A stretch of 21,286 nucleotides of DNA from Planctomycetota bacterium. Its GTDB lineage: Bacteria; Planctomycetota; Phycisphaerae; Sedimentisphaerales; SM23-30. Within the stretch, counting starts at the first letter, position 1; every line of letters begins with the position of its first letter. A program made the translations under genes and the position numbers. The notes beneath the pieces were generated by a model. It made no database searches, was not told the DNA's origin, and saw only the letters and a program-made list of their open reading frames with translations. Shown here one piece after another: positions 8,133 to 16,194 of this stretch. The stretch lies in the NCBI GenBank assembly GCA_029573975.1, contig JAKQBU010000110.1, forward strand, positions 1 through 21,286. Reading direction: 5' to 3'.

Positions 8133-9530
8133 ATGAAAAAGTTGAATCTATCGAGGCGCCAGTTTCTGGGACAGGCTGCGGCGGCAACCGCGTTTACCGT
8201 GCTGCCCCGTCGTATCCTGGGACAGGGGGAAATGCCACCCAGCGAAAAAATAACGATTGCGGGTATCGGCATGGGCGGCCAGGGCATTCAGAATATCCTC
8301 CGTCTCCAACAATTCCCGCAGGTACAGGTGGTGGCGGTCTGCGACGTCAACCGGGAAGGCGGCGGCTATCAGTCCTGGAACTGGTCCTACGGCAAAGAAA
8401 AACGAACCGGCGGCTACGAACCGGCCCGTCAAGCTGTGAATGAGTATTATGCTGCCCAGAGCAAGTCGGGCAGCTACCAGAGCTGCCGGGCCTACAGCGA
8501 TTACCGCGAACTGCTGGCCAAAGAAGACGTCGATGCCGTCATGATCGCCACGCCCGACCATACCCATGCCGTAATCGCGATGGCGGCCCTGAAGATGAAA
8601 AAGCACGTCTATTGCGAAAAACCGCTGGCCTGGTCCGTCCAGGAAACCCGGCTCATTACCGAAACCGCCCGCCAGATGAAAGTCGCCACCCAACTGGGCA
8701 ATAACGGCCAGGCCTCCGAAGAATCGCGTCTGGTTTGTGAAATGATTGCCGATGGCGCCATCGGCGGCGTTCGCGAAATCCACGCCTGTTACGGCTCACG
8801 ATTCTGGGAATATCCCACCTGGTCCGGCCGCCCCGCCGAAACACCGCCGGTGCCGGAGGGACTCGACTGGGATCTGTGGCTGGGCCCGGCCCCCTACCGG
8901 CCCTATCATCCGGCGTATTGCCCCTGGACCTGGCGGAACTGGCAGGACTTTGGAACCGGTCTGATCGGCGACCTGGGCTGCCATTTTCTCTCGACTGCCT
9001 TCAAGGCGTTAAAGTTGGGCCACCCCGTTAGCGTCGAGGCCAGTTGTGTGCAAACCAATTCGGAACTCTATCCACTGGGCGAACTCCTTTGTTTCGAATT
9101 TCCGGCTCGCGGCCAGATGCCGCCGGTAACCCTGAAATGGTTCGATGGCGGCCTGAAACCGCCGCGTCCCAAAGACCTCGAACCGGGCCGGGATATGGCC
9201 CAGATCATCTATTATGGTGAAAATGGGACCTTGCTGGGCCACCGCCTGATTCCCGAAACCAAAATGCAGGCGTACGGCAAGCCGCCTCGGCTTCTCTCCC
9301 GTTCACGGGGCCACGATCAGGAGTGGCTCGATGCCATTCGAGGCGGCGCTCCAGCCGGTTCCGATTTCGTCGAGCACAGCGGCCTGCTTTCAGAGGTTTG
9401 CATGCTCGGTAATGTCGCCCTCCGCGCCGGGGAAAAAATAGAGTGGGATGGCCCGAATATGAAAATCACCAATAACGAGCAGGCTAATCAGTACCTGCAA
9501 AGAACCTACCGGGAAGGCTGGTCTTTGTAA
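8133..9530 (+). CDS. Tat-exported Gfo/Idh/MocA family oxidoreductase (third copy, distinct subfamily)
   Basis: A 465-residue protein with a Tat signal (LSRRQFL, residues 6-12; Ala-rich core to about residue 25). Rossmann glycines are G46, G48 and G51; the catalytic residues are K163 (CEKP), D280 and H284 (GDLGCH). A loop of about 45 residues after the second beta strand (74-118, rich in Gly, Tyr and Ser) marks a subfamily distinct from the two tandem copies nearer the start. The C-terminal domain includes WLGPAPYRPYHP and VTLKWFDGG, and the protein ends YREGWSL. AGGTG lies 6 bases before the ATG. This subfamily is abundant in planctomycetes and Bacteroidota and is usually annotated only as an oxidoreductase; a role in exported sugar oxidation is inferred from the Tat signal and neighbours. 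Confidence 0.92.
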   Translation: MKKLNLSRRQFLGQAAAATAFTVLPRRILGQGEMPPSEKITIAGIGMGGQGIQNILRLQQFPQVQVVAVCDVNREGGGYQSWNWSYGKEKRTGGYEPARQAVNEYYAAQSKSGSYQSCRAYSDYRELLAKEDVDAVMIATPDHTHAVIAMAALKMKKHVYCEKPLAWSVQETRLITETARQMKVATQLGNNGQASEESRLVCEMIADGAIGGVREIHACYGSRFWEYPTWSGRPAETPPVPEGLDWDLWLGPAPYRPYHPAYCPWTWRNWQDFGTGLIGDLGCHFLSTAFKALKLGHPVSVEASCVQTNSELYPLGELLCFEFPARGQMPPVTLKWFDGGLKPPRPKDLEPGRDMAQIIYYGENGTLLGHRLIPETKMQAYGKPPRLLSRSRGHDQEWLDAIRGGAPAGSDFVEHSGLLSEVCMLGNVALRAGEKIEWDGPNMKITNNEQANQYLQRTYREGWSL

Positions 9531-9546
9531 ATCCAACGGGTGAAAT

Positions 9547-10515
9547 ATGGCAAACGAAAATAAGATACCTCAGCACATTACACGGCGGGAAGCGATCAAA
9601 GCGGCCGCTGCCGCAGCGGTTCTGCCCCTGCTGAGCACTTCGCCAGTACGGGCCAAAGAAAATGCAGCCACGAACCATTCTCCGACAATTGGCATTGCGA
9701 CGCTCGGTTTCGGCGAGTACAGCAATGAGCAACTGGCCCGGGAACTGGCGGAAACCGGCATCCATACCGTCCAGCTTTTCCTGAACCAGACCGACAGCCG
9801 CTACTGGCAATACAACGGGCGAAGCGATGTTTCCGATTTGACCGCCTCGCGCTGCCAGGCCATCGCCGAGGCCTATCGCTCCGCCGGTATCACCATCCAC
9901 AGCATCGGTGTTTATACCAACCTGATTCATCCGGACGAAACCGAACGAAATGCCAATCTGGCCTATTTCGAGGCCATGATGAAAATTGGCGGCCATATGG
10001 GCGTGCGGAAGTTCATCACCGAGGCGGGCGAATATCACTCGGAAACAGAAGTACCGCCAGTACCCTATCACTTCCAAAAAGAAGTCTGGGACCAGATGGT
10101 CAAAACGGCAAAGAAGCTGGCGGAAATGGCGCAAGCACATGATGCGACGGTTCTATTCGAACCGTTCTATCGCGGTTTCTTCGCCAGTGCCAAACGAACA
10201 CGGCTGTTTCTGGAGGAAGTCGATTCACACAACATCCGGGCTTTGCTCGATCCGGCTAACCTCATTGAAATCAACGATGTGGAGGAAATGTTCGCGCAAC
10301 TAGGCCCGTGGATCCAATGCCTTCATGCCAAAGACCGTAAGCTGCATGTCGATCAGGGCGTCGGCGCCGGTCAGGGCGACCTCGACTATAAAGCCTTTGT
10401 CGCCGCCGCCGCCCAATATGCACCGGCTGCCCCCTTTATCCTGGAATACGTCGGCCCGCACGATTACCAACAGGCCCTGATACTGCTGCAAGATACCATA
10501 GAAGGGAAAATCTAA
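9547..10515 (+). CDS. Tat-exported sugar isomerase/epimerase-like TIM barrel
   Basis: A 322-residue xylose-isomerase-like TIM barrel with an N-terminal ITRREAIKAAAAAAVLPLL stretch (residues 11-29) that looks like a Tat signal. Metal ligands can be assigned in the usual order: E205 (LFEPF), D235 (LLDPANL), H260 (QCLHAKD) and E300 (ILEYVG); the full set suggests an active enzyme. GQGDLDY (276-281) follows the His strand, as in other family members. It begins 16 bases after the previous oxidoreductase and abuts the next gene without a gap. The likely job is epimerisation, isomerisation or elimination on a keto sugar outside the cytoplasm. The substrate is unknown. GGGTGA lies close before the ATG. 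Confidence 0.88.
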   Translation: MANENKIPQHITRREAIKAAAAAAVLPLLSTSPVRAKENAATNHSPTIGIATLGFGEYSNEQLARELAETGIHTVQLFLNQTDSRYWQYNGRSDVSDLTASRCQAIAEAYRSAGITIHSIGVYTNLIHPDETERNANLAYFEAMMKIGGHMGVRKFITEAGEYHSETEVPPVPYHFQKEVWDQMVKTAKKLAEMAQAHDATVLFEPFYRGFFASAKRTRLFLEEVDSHNIRALLDPANLIEINDVEEMFAQLGPWIQCLHAKDRKLHVDQGVGAGQGDLDYKAFVAAAAQYAPAAPFILEYVGPHDYQQALILLQDTIEGKI

Positions 10516-11520
10516 GTGAATCCGTATGCCAGGATAATTTCTATTGCTTTATTCTGCTCCTGTTTGGCGGGCTGTCAAAATACTAAATACGTCCCTCCAA
10601 ATCCCGAATCAGGCCGGACCGTGGGCATCGGTTATCAATGCTGGTTTTTCTCCAACACCTGGGGCAAGGTCTGGGATGAACCGGAGCTGGGTTATTACAA
10701 ATCGGACGACCGGCAAATCATTCGGCAGCATGCCCGGTGGCTCTACGATGCCGGAGTCGATTTCGTCTGGATCGACTGGTCGAATAATATCGGTAATCGC
10801 ATAGTAGGGGCCAGTCGTCCGGATCTGGACGCCATCGAAAACGCCACCCAGGTTTTGTTCGATGAATATGTCCAACTCGACAAACGGCCGCAAATCAGTA
10901 TTTTCCTCGGCATTGACGGAAATCCGGAATATGTTCGTAACGGTCTGCTGCAGAAAAAGGCCGACCAGGTGTACGACCAGTTCGTATCCCAACCCCAATA
11001 TCAGGATCTTATCTTTGACTACCTGGGCAAGCCGCTTTTGGTCGTCTATGTCTGGACTCCCTCTCCCTTTCCGGACGGCCTGCCTGCGTGGGATGATGAA
11101 CGGTTCGCGGTCCGGTGGATGACCGGATTTTTGAGCAGCCAGCCGAATCTGCTGGGCGAAAATTATGTCAGCAAATATGGCTACTGGTCTTGGTGGGACC
11201 GTGATCCGCAGGCCTACAGCCTGTATAACGGCCGGCCGGAAACGATGATTGTCAGCGCCGCCTATCCCGGCTGGAATGGCTGGGAGGATACGGGCGAAAC
11301 GCCCCGCCGCGGCCGGGAAGAAGGCAAAACTTTCCTACATCAGTGGCGGCGGGCGCGGGACGTGGGCGTCCAAATGGTCCTGATTAATTCCTGGAACGAA
11401 TGGGTCCCGACCGAAGAACTCTCACCCGAACTGAGCAATGATATCGAACCATCCAAAACGTTAGGACATTACTATTTGACTTTGATGAAACAGGAAATTG
11501 GTAAATTTAAATCCAGATAA
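10516..11520 (+). CDS. GH99/GH71-like glycoside hydrolase family lipoprotein
   Basis: A 334-residue protein starting with GTG directly after the stop of the previous gene; GAAGGGA at 10501-10507 gives a ribosome site about 8 bases upstream. The N-terminus is a lipoprotein signal with lipobox LAGC and acceptor Cys20. The body resembles the GH99/GH71 (endo-alpha-mannosidase-like) barrel: Tyr/Trp-rich first strand GIGYQCWFF, VDFVWIDWSN (81-90), and a terminal INSWNEW followed by an acidic loop ending DIEPS (290-313). The last motif recurs in GH99-like and WbsX-type proteins. It may cleave a polysaccharide, but family-level specificity does not extend to this protein and the catalytic acids are not certain. 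It probably sits on a membrane facing the periplasm. Confidence 0.78.
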   Translation: MNPYARIISIALFCSCLAGCQNTKYVPPNPESGRTVGIGYQCWFFSNTWGKVWDEPELGYYKSDDRQIIRQHARWLYDAGVDFVWIDWSNNIGNRIVGASRPDLDAIENATQVLFDEYVQLDKRPQISIFLGIDGNPEYVRNGLLQKKADQVYDQFVSQPQYQDLIFDYLGKPLLVVYVWTPSPFPDGLPAWDDERFAVRWMTGFLSSQPNLLGENYVSKYGYWSWWDRDPQAYSLYNGRPETMIVSAAYPGWNGWEDTGETPRRGREEGKTFLHQWRRARDVGVQMVLINSWNEWVPTEELSPELSNDIEPSKTLGHYYLTLMKQEIGKFKSR

Positions 11521-11537
11521 AGAAATGAGGTAAATGT

Positions 11538-12689
11538 ATGAAAAAGAAAATCAATATCGGATTGATCGGCTGTGGCTTTATGGGACGCACGCATTCGAAT
11601 GCGTACCGGAAAGTGAATCAGTTCTTCGATTTGGAGTACCAGCCCGTCATGAAGGTCCTCTCCGCCCGCCCGGAAGATAAGGCCATGCTCGAGGCCTTTG
11701 CCGCCAACTGGGGCTGGGAAAACACGGAAACCGACTGGCGCAAACTGATCGAACGGGACGACATCGACATGATCGATATCTGTGCGCCCAACAATCTGCA
11801 CTACGAAATCGCCATGGCCGCCATCAAGGCCGGCAAAATCGTGGGCTGCGAAAAACCGCTGGCGATGGATGCCAAACAGGCTCAGGCCATGGCCCAGGCC
11901 GCCGAGAAATCCGGCCGCCCGAACATGATCTGGTTTAACTATCGCCGGGTCCCAGCCGTCACCCTGGCCAAAAAAATGATCGACGAAGGCCTGCTGGGAA
12001 AAATCTTCCATTACCGCGCCAAATATCTCCAGGACTGGACCATCAGCGCCAAGGTTCCCCAGGGCGGCCAGACCCTGTGGCGGCTGGATGCCAAAGTCGC
12101 CGGCAGCGGCGTCCTGGGCGATCTGCTGGCCCATTCCATCGACCAGTCCATCTGGCTCAATGGCAAGATTGCCTCGGTCACAGCCATGACCGAAACCTTC
12201 ATCAAGGAGCGGGAGTTGCAGGAACAGCCGGGCAAATTCGCGCCGGTCACCATTGACGATGCCTGTGCCTTCCTGGCCCGTTTCGACAACGGCTCTCTGG
12301 CCACCTTTGAATCCACCCGCTATGCCTGCGGCCGCAAAAACCAGAACACCCTGGAAATCAACGGCGAAAAAGGCTCCATCGCCTTCGACCTGGAAAACGC
12401 CCACGTCCTGGAATACTACAACCATGATGACCCCAGCCACGTCCGCGGCTGGCGGACCATTCAGGTCTGGGATTCCCATCATCCCTACATGAAACACTGG
12501 TGGGTTCCCGGCTGCTCCATCGGCTACGAACACACCTTTATCCATGCGTTGGCCGATTTCCTGACCGGCATCGAAAAAGGACAAAAAATGTGCCCGGACT
12601 TCCGCGACGGCCTGACCACCCAGTGTGTCTGTGACACAGTGCTGGCCTCCGCCAAAAGCGGAAAATGGGAAACCGTTCATTATTTATAA
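11538..12689 (+). CDS. Cytoplasmic Gfo/Idh/MocA family sugar dehydrogenase
   Basis: A 383-residue NAD(P)-dependent oxidoreductase without a signal peptide, unlike the three other copies in this cluster. Rossmann motif GCGFMG gives G11, G13 and G16; the catalytic residues are K106 (CEKPLAMD), D195 and H199 ([10 protein letters not shown]). The segment [20 protein letters not shown] (165-191) resembles the group of levoglucosan, inositol and glycoside 3-dehydrogenases. TGAGGT lies 6 bases before the ATG. It could reduce an imported keto sugar back to the parent sugar and so close a redox cycle with the exported enzymes, or oxidise an imported glycoside. Direction and substrate cannot be told from sequence. 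Confidence 0.92.
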   Translation: MKKKINIGLIGCGFMGRTHSNAYRKVNQFFDLEYQPVMKVLSARPEDKAMLEAFAANWGWENTETDWRKLIERDDIDMIDICAPNNLHYEIAMAAIKAGKIVGCEKPLAMDAKQAQAMAQAAEKSGRPNMIWFNYRRVPAVTLAKKMIDEGLLGKIFHYRAKYLQDWTISAKVPQGGQTLWRLDAKVAGSGVLGDLLAHSIDQSIWLNGKIASVTAMTETFIKERELQEQPGKFAPVTIDDACAFLARFDNGSLATFESTRYACGRKNQNTLEINGEKGSIAFDLENAHVLEYYNHDDPSHVRGWRTIQVWDSHHPYMKHWWVPGCSIGYEHTFIHALADFLTGIEKGQKMCPDFRDGLTTQCVCDTVLASAKSGKWETVHYL

Positions 12690-12714
12690 ACCATAACTTT
12701 TTTTTGGAGGTACT

Positions 12715-13935
12715 ATGTCAACTTCATCCATTGCCAACAAGGCTCTCGAACAAGGCCGCGGAATCCTGCGCCTGGCGCCCGCCTGGGTGCCGCGTTCCTT
12801 CTGTGTACCGGGACGCCGCATCAAATTGCACCCGGACGATTACTACGCCATGGGCGGCCCCCGCGGCGGCATCGACGAACGCTGGTTCTCTTCTACCACC
12901 CCTGCGGACAACGGCCCCTTGACCAGTCCCAACGAAGGGCTTAGTTTTATCGTCCTGGAAGATGGCGCAAAAACCGAAAAGGTTCTCTTGCGTGACGCGG
13001 TCAGCGATCTGAAAAGCGACCTGATCGGCCCGCGGCTCTGGAACGAATACCAGCGCTGGCCCGCCTATTCCAAGTTCTTCGATAACAAAGGCGCCCTGCC
13101 CCATCACATCCATCACCGGGACGAACAGGCCAAACTGACCGGCCAGCTCGGCAAACCGGAGGCCTATTATTTCCCGCCCCAGGTCAACAACTACGGCGGC
13201 GATTTCCCCTACACCTTCTTCGGCCTTAACGCCGGCGTAACGAAAGAACAGGTCCGTCAATGCCTGCTGAATTTCGAAAAGGGCGACAACAAGATTACCA
13301 ACATCTCCCGCGCCTATCGCCTGCAGGTCGGCACCGGCTGGGATGTCCCCCCCGGCGTCCTCCATGCCCCCGGCAGCCTGTGCACCTACGAGCCGCAAAA
13401 GGCCTCCGATGTCTTTTCCATGTACCAGTCCGTAACCGGCGATCAGGTCGTCCCCAGAGAACTGCTTTGGAAGGATACGCCCAAAAACCGCATGAACGAT
13501 GTGGACTGGCTGCTGGAGGTGATCGACTGGGATTTGAATCTCGATCCCGACTTTGTGCGTAATCGCTTCATGCAGCCCCGGCCCGTCCGGCCGCTGGACC
13601 AGATGAAGGCCCAGGGATACCTCGAAAACTGGATCTGCTACCGATCCGACGCCTTCAGCGCCAAAGAACTGACCGTTCTGCCCGGAACCACGGTCACCAT
13701 CAAGGACCATGCCGCCTATGGCCTGATCATGATGCAGGGACATGGGACTATGGGCGTCTGGGAGATCGAAACCCCCACCCTGATTCGCTACGGCCAACTG
13801 ACCCACGATGAATATTTCGTCAGCGAAGCCGCCGCCAAAGCCGGGGTGAAAATCACCAACCCCTCCCAAACGGATCCGATCGTCATGCTCAAACACTTCG
13901 GCCCGGGCAATCCGGATTTGAACGTGTCAGCCTGA
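12715..13935 (+). CDS. Cupin protein resembling class I mannose-6-phosphate isomerase
   Basis: A 406-residue protein with no signal peptide and a strong ribosome site (GGAGG, 4 bases before the ATG). The metal pocket of the phosphomannose-isomerase cupin fold is recognisable: LPHHIHHRDE (H131, H133 or H134), GKPEAYYFPP (E149) and PPGVLHAPG (H217). A second beta-sandwich part follows from about residue 315 (LTVLPGTTVTIKD, then LIMMQGHGTMGVWEIE). In true type I enzymes the first motif is QxH; here it is HIHH. This is the last gene before the terminator, 25 bases after the dehydrogenase. It probably isomerises or binds a hexose made by the pathway; the assignment to a specific reaction is open. 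Confidence 0.75.
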   Translation: MSTSSIANKALEQGRGILRLAPAWVPRSFCVPGRRIKLHPDDYYAMGGPRGGIDERWFSSTTPADNGPLTSPNEGLSFIVLEDGAKTEKVLLRDAVSDLKSDLIGPRLWNEYQRWPAYSKFFDNKGALPHHIHHRDEQAKLTGQLGKPEAYYFPPQVNNYGGDFPYTFFGLNAGVTKEQVRQCLLNFEKGDNKITNISRAYRLQVGTGWDVPPGVLHAPGSLCTYEPQKASDVFSMYQSVTGDQVVPRELLWKDTPKNRMNDVDWLLEVIDWDLNLDPDFVRNRFMQPRPVRPLDQMKAQGYLENWICYRSDAFSAKELTVLPGTTVTIKDHAAYGLIMMQGHGTMGVWEIETPTLIRYGQLTHDEYFVSEAAAKAGVKITNPSQTDPIVMLKHFGPGNPDLNVSA

Positions 13936-13970
13936 CACAGGACCACTGGAAATTTGTTTCCGAATCACAG

Positions 13971-14002
13971 GGTGTGCCTGCCAACGGCAGGTACACCTTT
14001 TT
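13971..14002 (+). terminator. Rho-independent terminator closing the catabolic cluster
   Basis: GGTGTGCCTGCC (13971-13982) pairs with GGCAGGTACACC (13986-13997) over 12 pairs with one G-U, around a 3-base AAC loop, followed by five T. It lies 35 bases after the cupin stop and between convergent genes, so it ends the + strand transcript. Reading from the - strand there is no clear T tract, so bidirectional use is less sure. Confidence 0.9.
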
Positions 14003-14005
14003 CGT

Positions 14006-14482
14006 TTAAACCGGCATACCGACGATTACGGTCTCAAAAACCATCTGCCCGTTGACAAAACCCTGGGCCGCGCACCGGAAGCGCCGCGGACGGTTCTCCA
14101 GCAGCTTCTCCACCATATATAACCGGCAGCCCGGCTCAACCGTTCCCCGGAACTTCGTCTCTTCAATCCCGCCGAAACCGATGAACCGGTCATCATCCTG
14201 GCGCAGAATCTTTACATAGAAACTCGCCAACTGCGCCGCCGCCTCGATCATGATTACCCCCGGCATCAAAGGCCGGCCCGGGATATGCCCCCGCACCCAG
14301 AATTCCATAGCGGTAACATCCTTATACCCGACCACCAGCCCCTGCCCGGCATCCTGATACACCACCCCGTTCAACTGCACCATCTCATAGCGGTGCGGAT
14401 TGATCTTGTAAATCGCCTCCTGATCGTACAACACCCGATTCAGGTCAATACTTCCCAGGTCTATCAATGGCAGCGGGGGCAT
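14006..14482 (-). CDS. 3-hydroxyacyl-ACP dehydratase, FabZ-like
   Basis: A 158-residue hot-dog fold protein from the ATG at 14482, which has AAGGAG 5 bases upstream; an in-frame ATG ten codons earlier lacks such a site. The active-site helix is present: GHIPGRPLMPGVIMIEAAAQ, with catalytic His66 and Glu80 separated by 14 residues as in FabZ. Length fits the family (about 140-160). It removes water from 3-hydroxyacyl-ACP in fatty-acid elongation, or does the same for a specialised acyl chain. It stands alone, without other fab genes in view, downstream of the Hc1-like gene on the same strand, so FabZ proper cannot be told from a paralogue with another acyl-chain role. Confidence 0.88.
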   Translation of the reverse strand: MPPLPLIDLGSIDLNRVLYDQEAIYKINPHRYEMVQLNGVVYQDAGQGLVVGYKDVTAMEFWVRGHIPGRPLMPGVIMIEAAAQLASFYVKILRQDDDRFIGFGGIEETKFRGTVEPGCRLYMVEKLLENRPRRFRCAAQGFVNGQMVFETVIVGMPV

Positions 14483-14585
14483 GATATCTCCTTCAATGTA
14501 TTCCACAAACACCTGACTGGCTCACGGCCAAACTCTTTCGGCCCGAACCTGCCAGAGTGTACTAAATGGGGGAAAGGAAAGGCAC

Positions 14586-14756
14586 TCAGACCGTTCGCTG
14601 TTCCAGAATTTTGATTCGCACCTCCTGCGCTGCCTGCTTGATATCCTGCATCGATTTCCGCACTCGAGTACCGGCTGCTTTATTGCCTCCTTGGGCCTTG
14701 ATAATGTCTTCTTCCGCCGCGGCAACCAGTTCTTTGAGTTTTTCATATTCCTGCAT
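14586..14756 (-). CDS. Histone H1-like (Hc1 family) small DNA-binding protein
   Basis: A 56-residue protein starting MQEYEKLKELVAAAEEDI and containing GNKAAGTRVRKSMQDIK (24-40) and AQEVRIKILEQ. This central motif is the signature of the Hc1/histone H1-like family widespread in planctomycetes and Bacteroidota. AAGGAAG lies about 6 bases before the ATG, and a sigma70-like promoter stands about 80 bases upstream. It is probably an abundant nucleoid-associated protein that binds DNA through the basic GTRVRK segment. The protein is lysine- and arginine-bearing but not extremely basic, and lacks the long Lys/Ala-rich tail of chlamydial Hc1. It lies 103 bases before the FabZ-like gene and may be co-transcribed with it. 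Confidence 0.88.
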   Translation of the reverse strand: MQEYEKLKELVAAAEEDIIKAQGGNKAAGTRVRKSMQDIKQAAQEVRIKILEQRTV

Positions 14757-14841
14757 GTTTAACTTCCTTTCCTCGTTAACAATGATAGCTTACCATTCAG
14801 TTACGAACATAACAAAATTACATATCTAGCTGTTTCTGCGG

Positions 14842-14870
14842 AGTTTAGCAGAGGTCTTTCAGCTTGTCAA
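14842..14870 (-). promoter_or_regulatory. Sigma70-type promoter for the Hc1-like gene
   Basis: On the - strand TTGACA (14870-14865) is a perfect -35 box, followed after 17 bases by TAAACT (14847-14842) as -10 box (4 of 6 matches). Transcription would start near 14835, giving a leader of about 80 bases before the ATG at 14756. It lies in the 199-base gap after the glycosyltransferase, the only sizeable gap in this strand run. Confidence 0.7.
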
Positions 14871-14955
14871 AAATAATTTAACGCTTTCCCGATACAAAAA
14901 TCCGATGCCTGCCGCCGGAATCCCAAAATCTCCTTACTGTTTACCTGATAACCAC

Positions 14956-16182
14956 TTAGCTATTCGAAACCGAACCATTGGCTTCAATTTCCATACGATC
15001 GGCGTCAATCAAATGATAGCAAATCCCCCGCCATCGTATCTTCCGCGTAAAGCCGGCGGCCAGCACACAACACAGCGTAAAGGCGGACACCAGCGGCTGG
15101 AAAAATATATCGATAACCGCGGAGAGGCGCAGCCGCTTCCGGTCTTCCGGCAAAATCTTGGCAATCATAACCTGACGCGTCAGACCTTTGATCATGGATA
15201 GCAGCCACAGAGCGGCGGGTAAGACGGCAGCCAGGGAAGCCTGCGAAGAAGATTGCCGCAGCAGATAGGCCGTCACGCCCACTCCGATCCAGAAACCCGC
15301 CAGATAGTGTCCCAGCCCCGCCGCCGCCAGCCACCACAAACGGGGCATATAAACCCGGGTAATAATAAACTGGCGACGGGCAAACAAAAACAATTCCCGC
15401 CACGACATCCCCTCATAACTGGCCACAAAACAGGCCGGCACAAAGGCAATCGGCAGGTTCTCCTTCTTGACCAGATACGTAAGGGTATAATCGTCCGTAC
15501 AGGCCTTTCGCCAGGTCTCCGCCAGATGGATTTTGTCAAACATCTCCCGCCGGATGGCCATGCTCCCCCCCCAGGCGGAGTTCCAGGGGTGCGGGCCTAG
15601 CAGCGATGCCACATAGGCGTTGATGGCCGAAAGCACCTGGCTGCTCAGCCGCCCGTCCGCCGGCACAAACCAGCGATACCCCGTCGAGGCCCCGAAATCA
15701 CTGCGCCGCAGCGGATGCACCAACGCCCGCAGCCAGTGCCGCTTCAAACAAACATCCGAATCCACAAATGCAAAAACCTCCCGGTCCTTCGACGCTGCTT
15801 CACAGGCCGCCAGCAGATTATGCACCTTCTGGCTGGAGGTCCGGGCCAGACCGGCAACGAGAATCCGGGCCGGCACCCGGTTGCCCCGCGTTTGCAGCCG
15901 CTCCAGAATTTCCGCCAGACGCCGATACGCCGGATCCTCCCGGCTTTCCACCACAAAAAGAATCTCATAGTCAGGATAGTCCTGCTGAAAAAAAGATTCC
16001 ATATTCTGATCAAAGGCCGTGTCCAGCCCCTTGCAGGGAGCGATCAGCACCACCGGCGGCTTGTAGTCCGAATCCTTGGGCCGATACTTCCGCAACGTAT
16101 AGATCAAATGCCGGTAGGCTTCCACCAAAACCAGCCCCTGCACCAGCAAAAGGACAACCGCAAAAATATAATATAGAATCAT
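14956..16182 (-). CDS. Membrane glycosyltransferase family 2 (ceramide glucosyltransferase/HpnI-like)
   Basis: A 408-residue inverting GT-A enzyme. An N-terminal membrane helix spans residues 1-20; the catalytic domain carries APCKG (48-52), the metal-binding DSD (141-143) in FAFVDSDVCLK, WGGSMAIR (204-211) and TDDYTL (229-234) with the catalytic Asp. RRQFIITRVY (269-278) corresponds to the (Q/R)xxRW region of ceramide glucosyltransferases and HpnI. C-terminal membrane helices lie at about 283-306, 318-336 and 355-378. It transfers a sugar from a nucleotide donor to a membrane lipid, perhaps a ceramide-like or hopanoid acceptor; which one is not readable. The start lies 12 bases after the truD stop with GGAAAGGA before it, so the two genes are probably co-transcribed. 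Confidence 0.88.
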   Translation of the reverse strand: MILYYIFAVVLLLVQGLVLVEAYRHLIYTLRKYRPKDSDYKPPVVLIAPCKGLDTAFDQNMESFFQQDYPDYEILFVVESREDPAYRRLAEILERLQTRGNRVPARILVAGLARTSSQKVHNLLAACEAASKDREVFAFVDSDVCLKRHWLRALVHPLRRSDFGASTGYRWFVPADGRLSSQVLSAINAYVASLLGPHPWNSAWGGSMAIRREMFDKIHLAETWRKACTDDYTLTYLVKKENLPIAFVPACFVASYEGMSWRELFLFARRQFIITRVYMPRLWWLAAAGLGHYLAGFWIGVGVTAYLLRQSSSQASLAAVLPAALWLLSMIKGLTRQVMIAKILPEDRKRLRLSAVIDIFFQPLVSAFTLCCVLAAGFTRKIRWRGICYHLIDADRMEIEANGSVSNS

Positions 16183-16194
16183 ATCCTTTCCGTA

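Noticed and set aside
14522..14746. 74-codon - strand frame overlapping the Hc1-like gene
   Set aside because: It lies in another frame of the same strand, has no ribosome site and reads as an arginine/serine-rich shadow, while the Hc1 frame carries a clear family motif.
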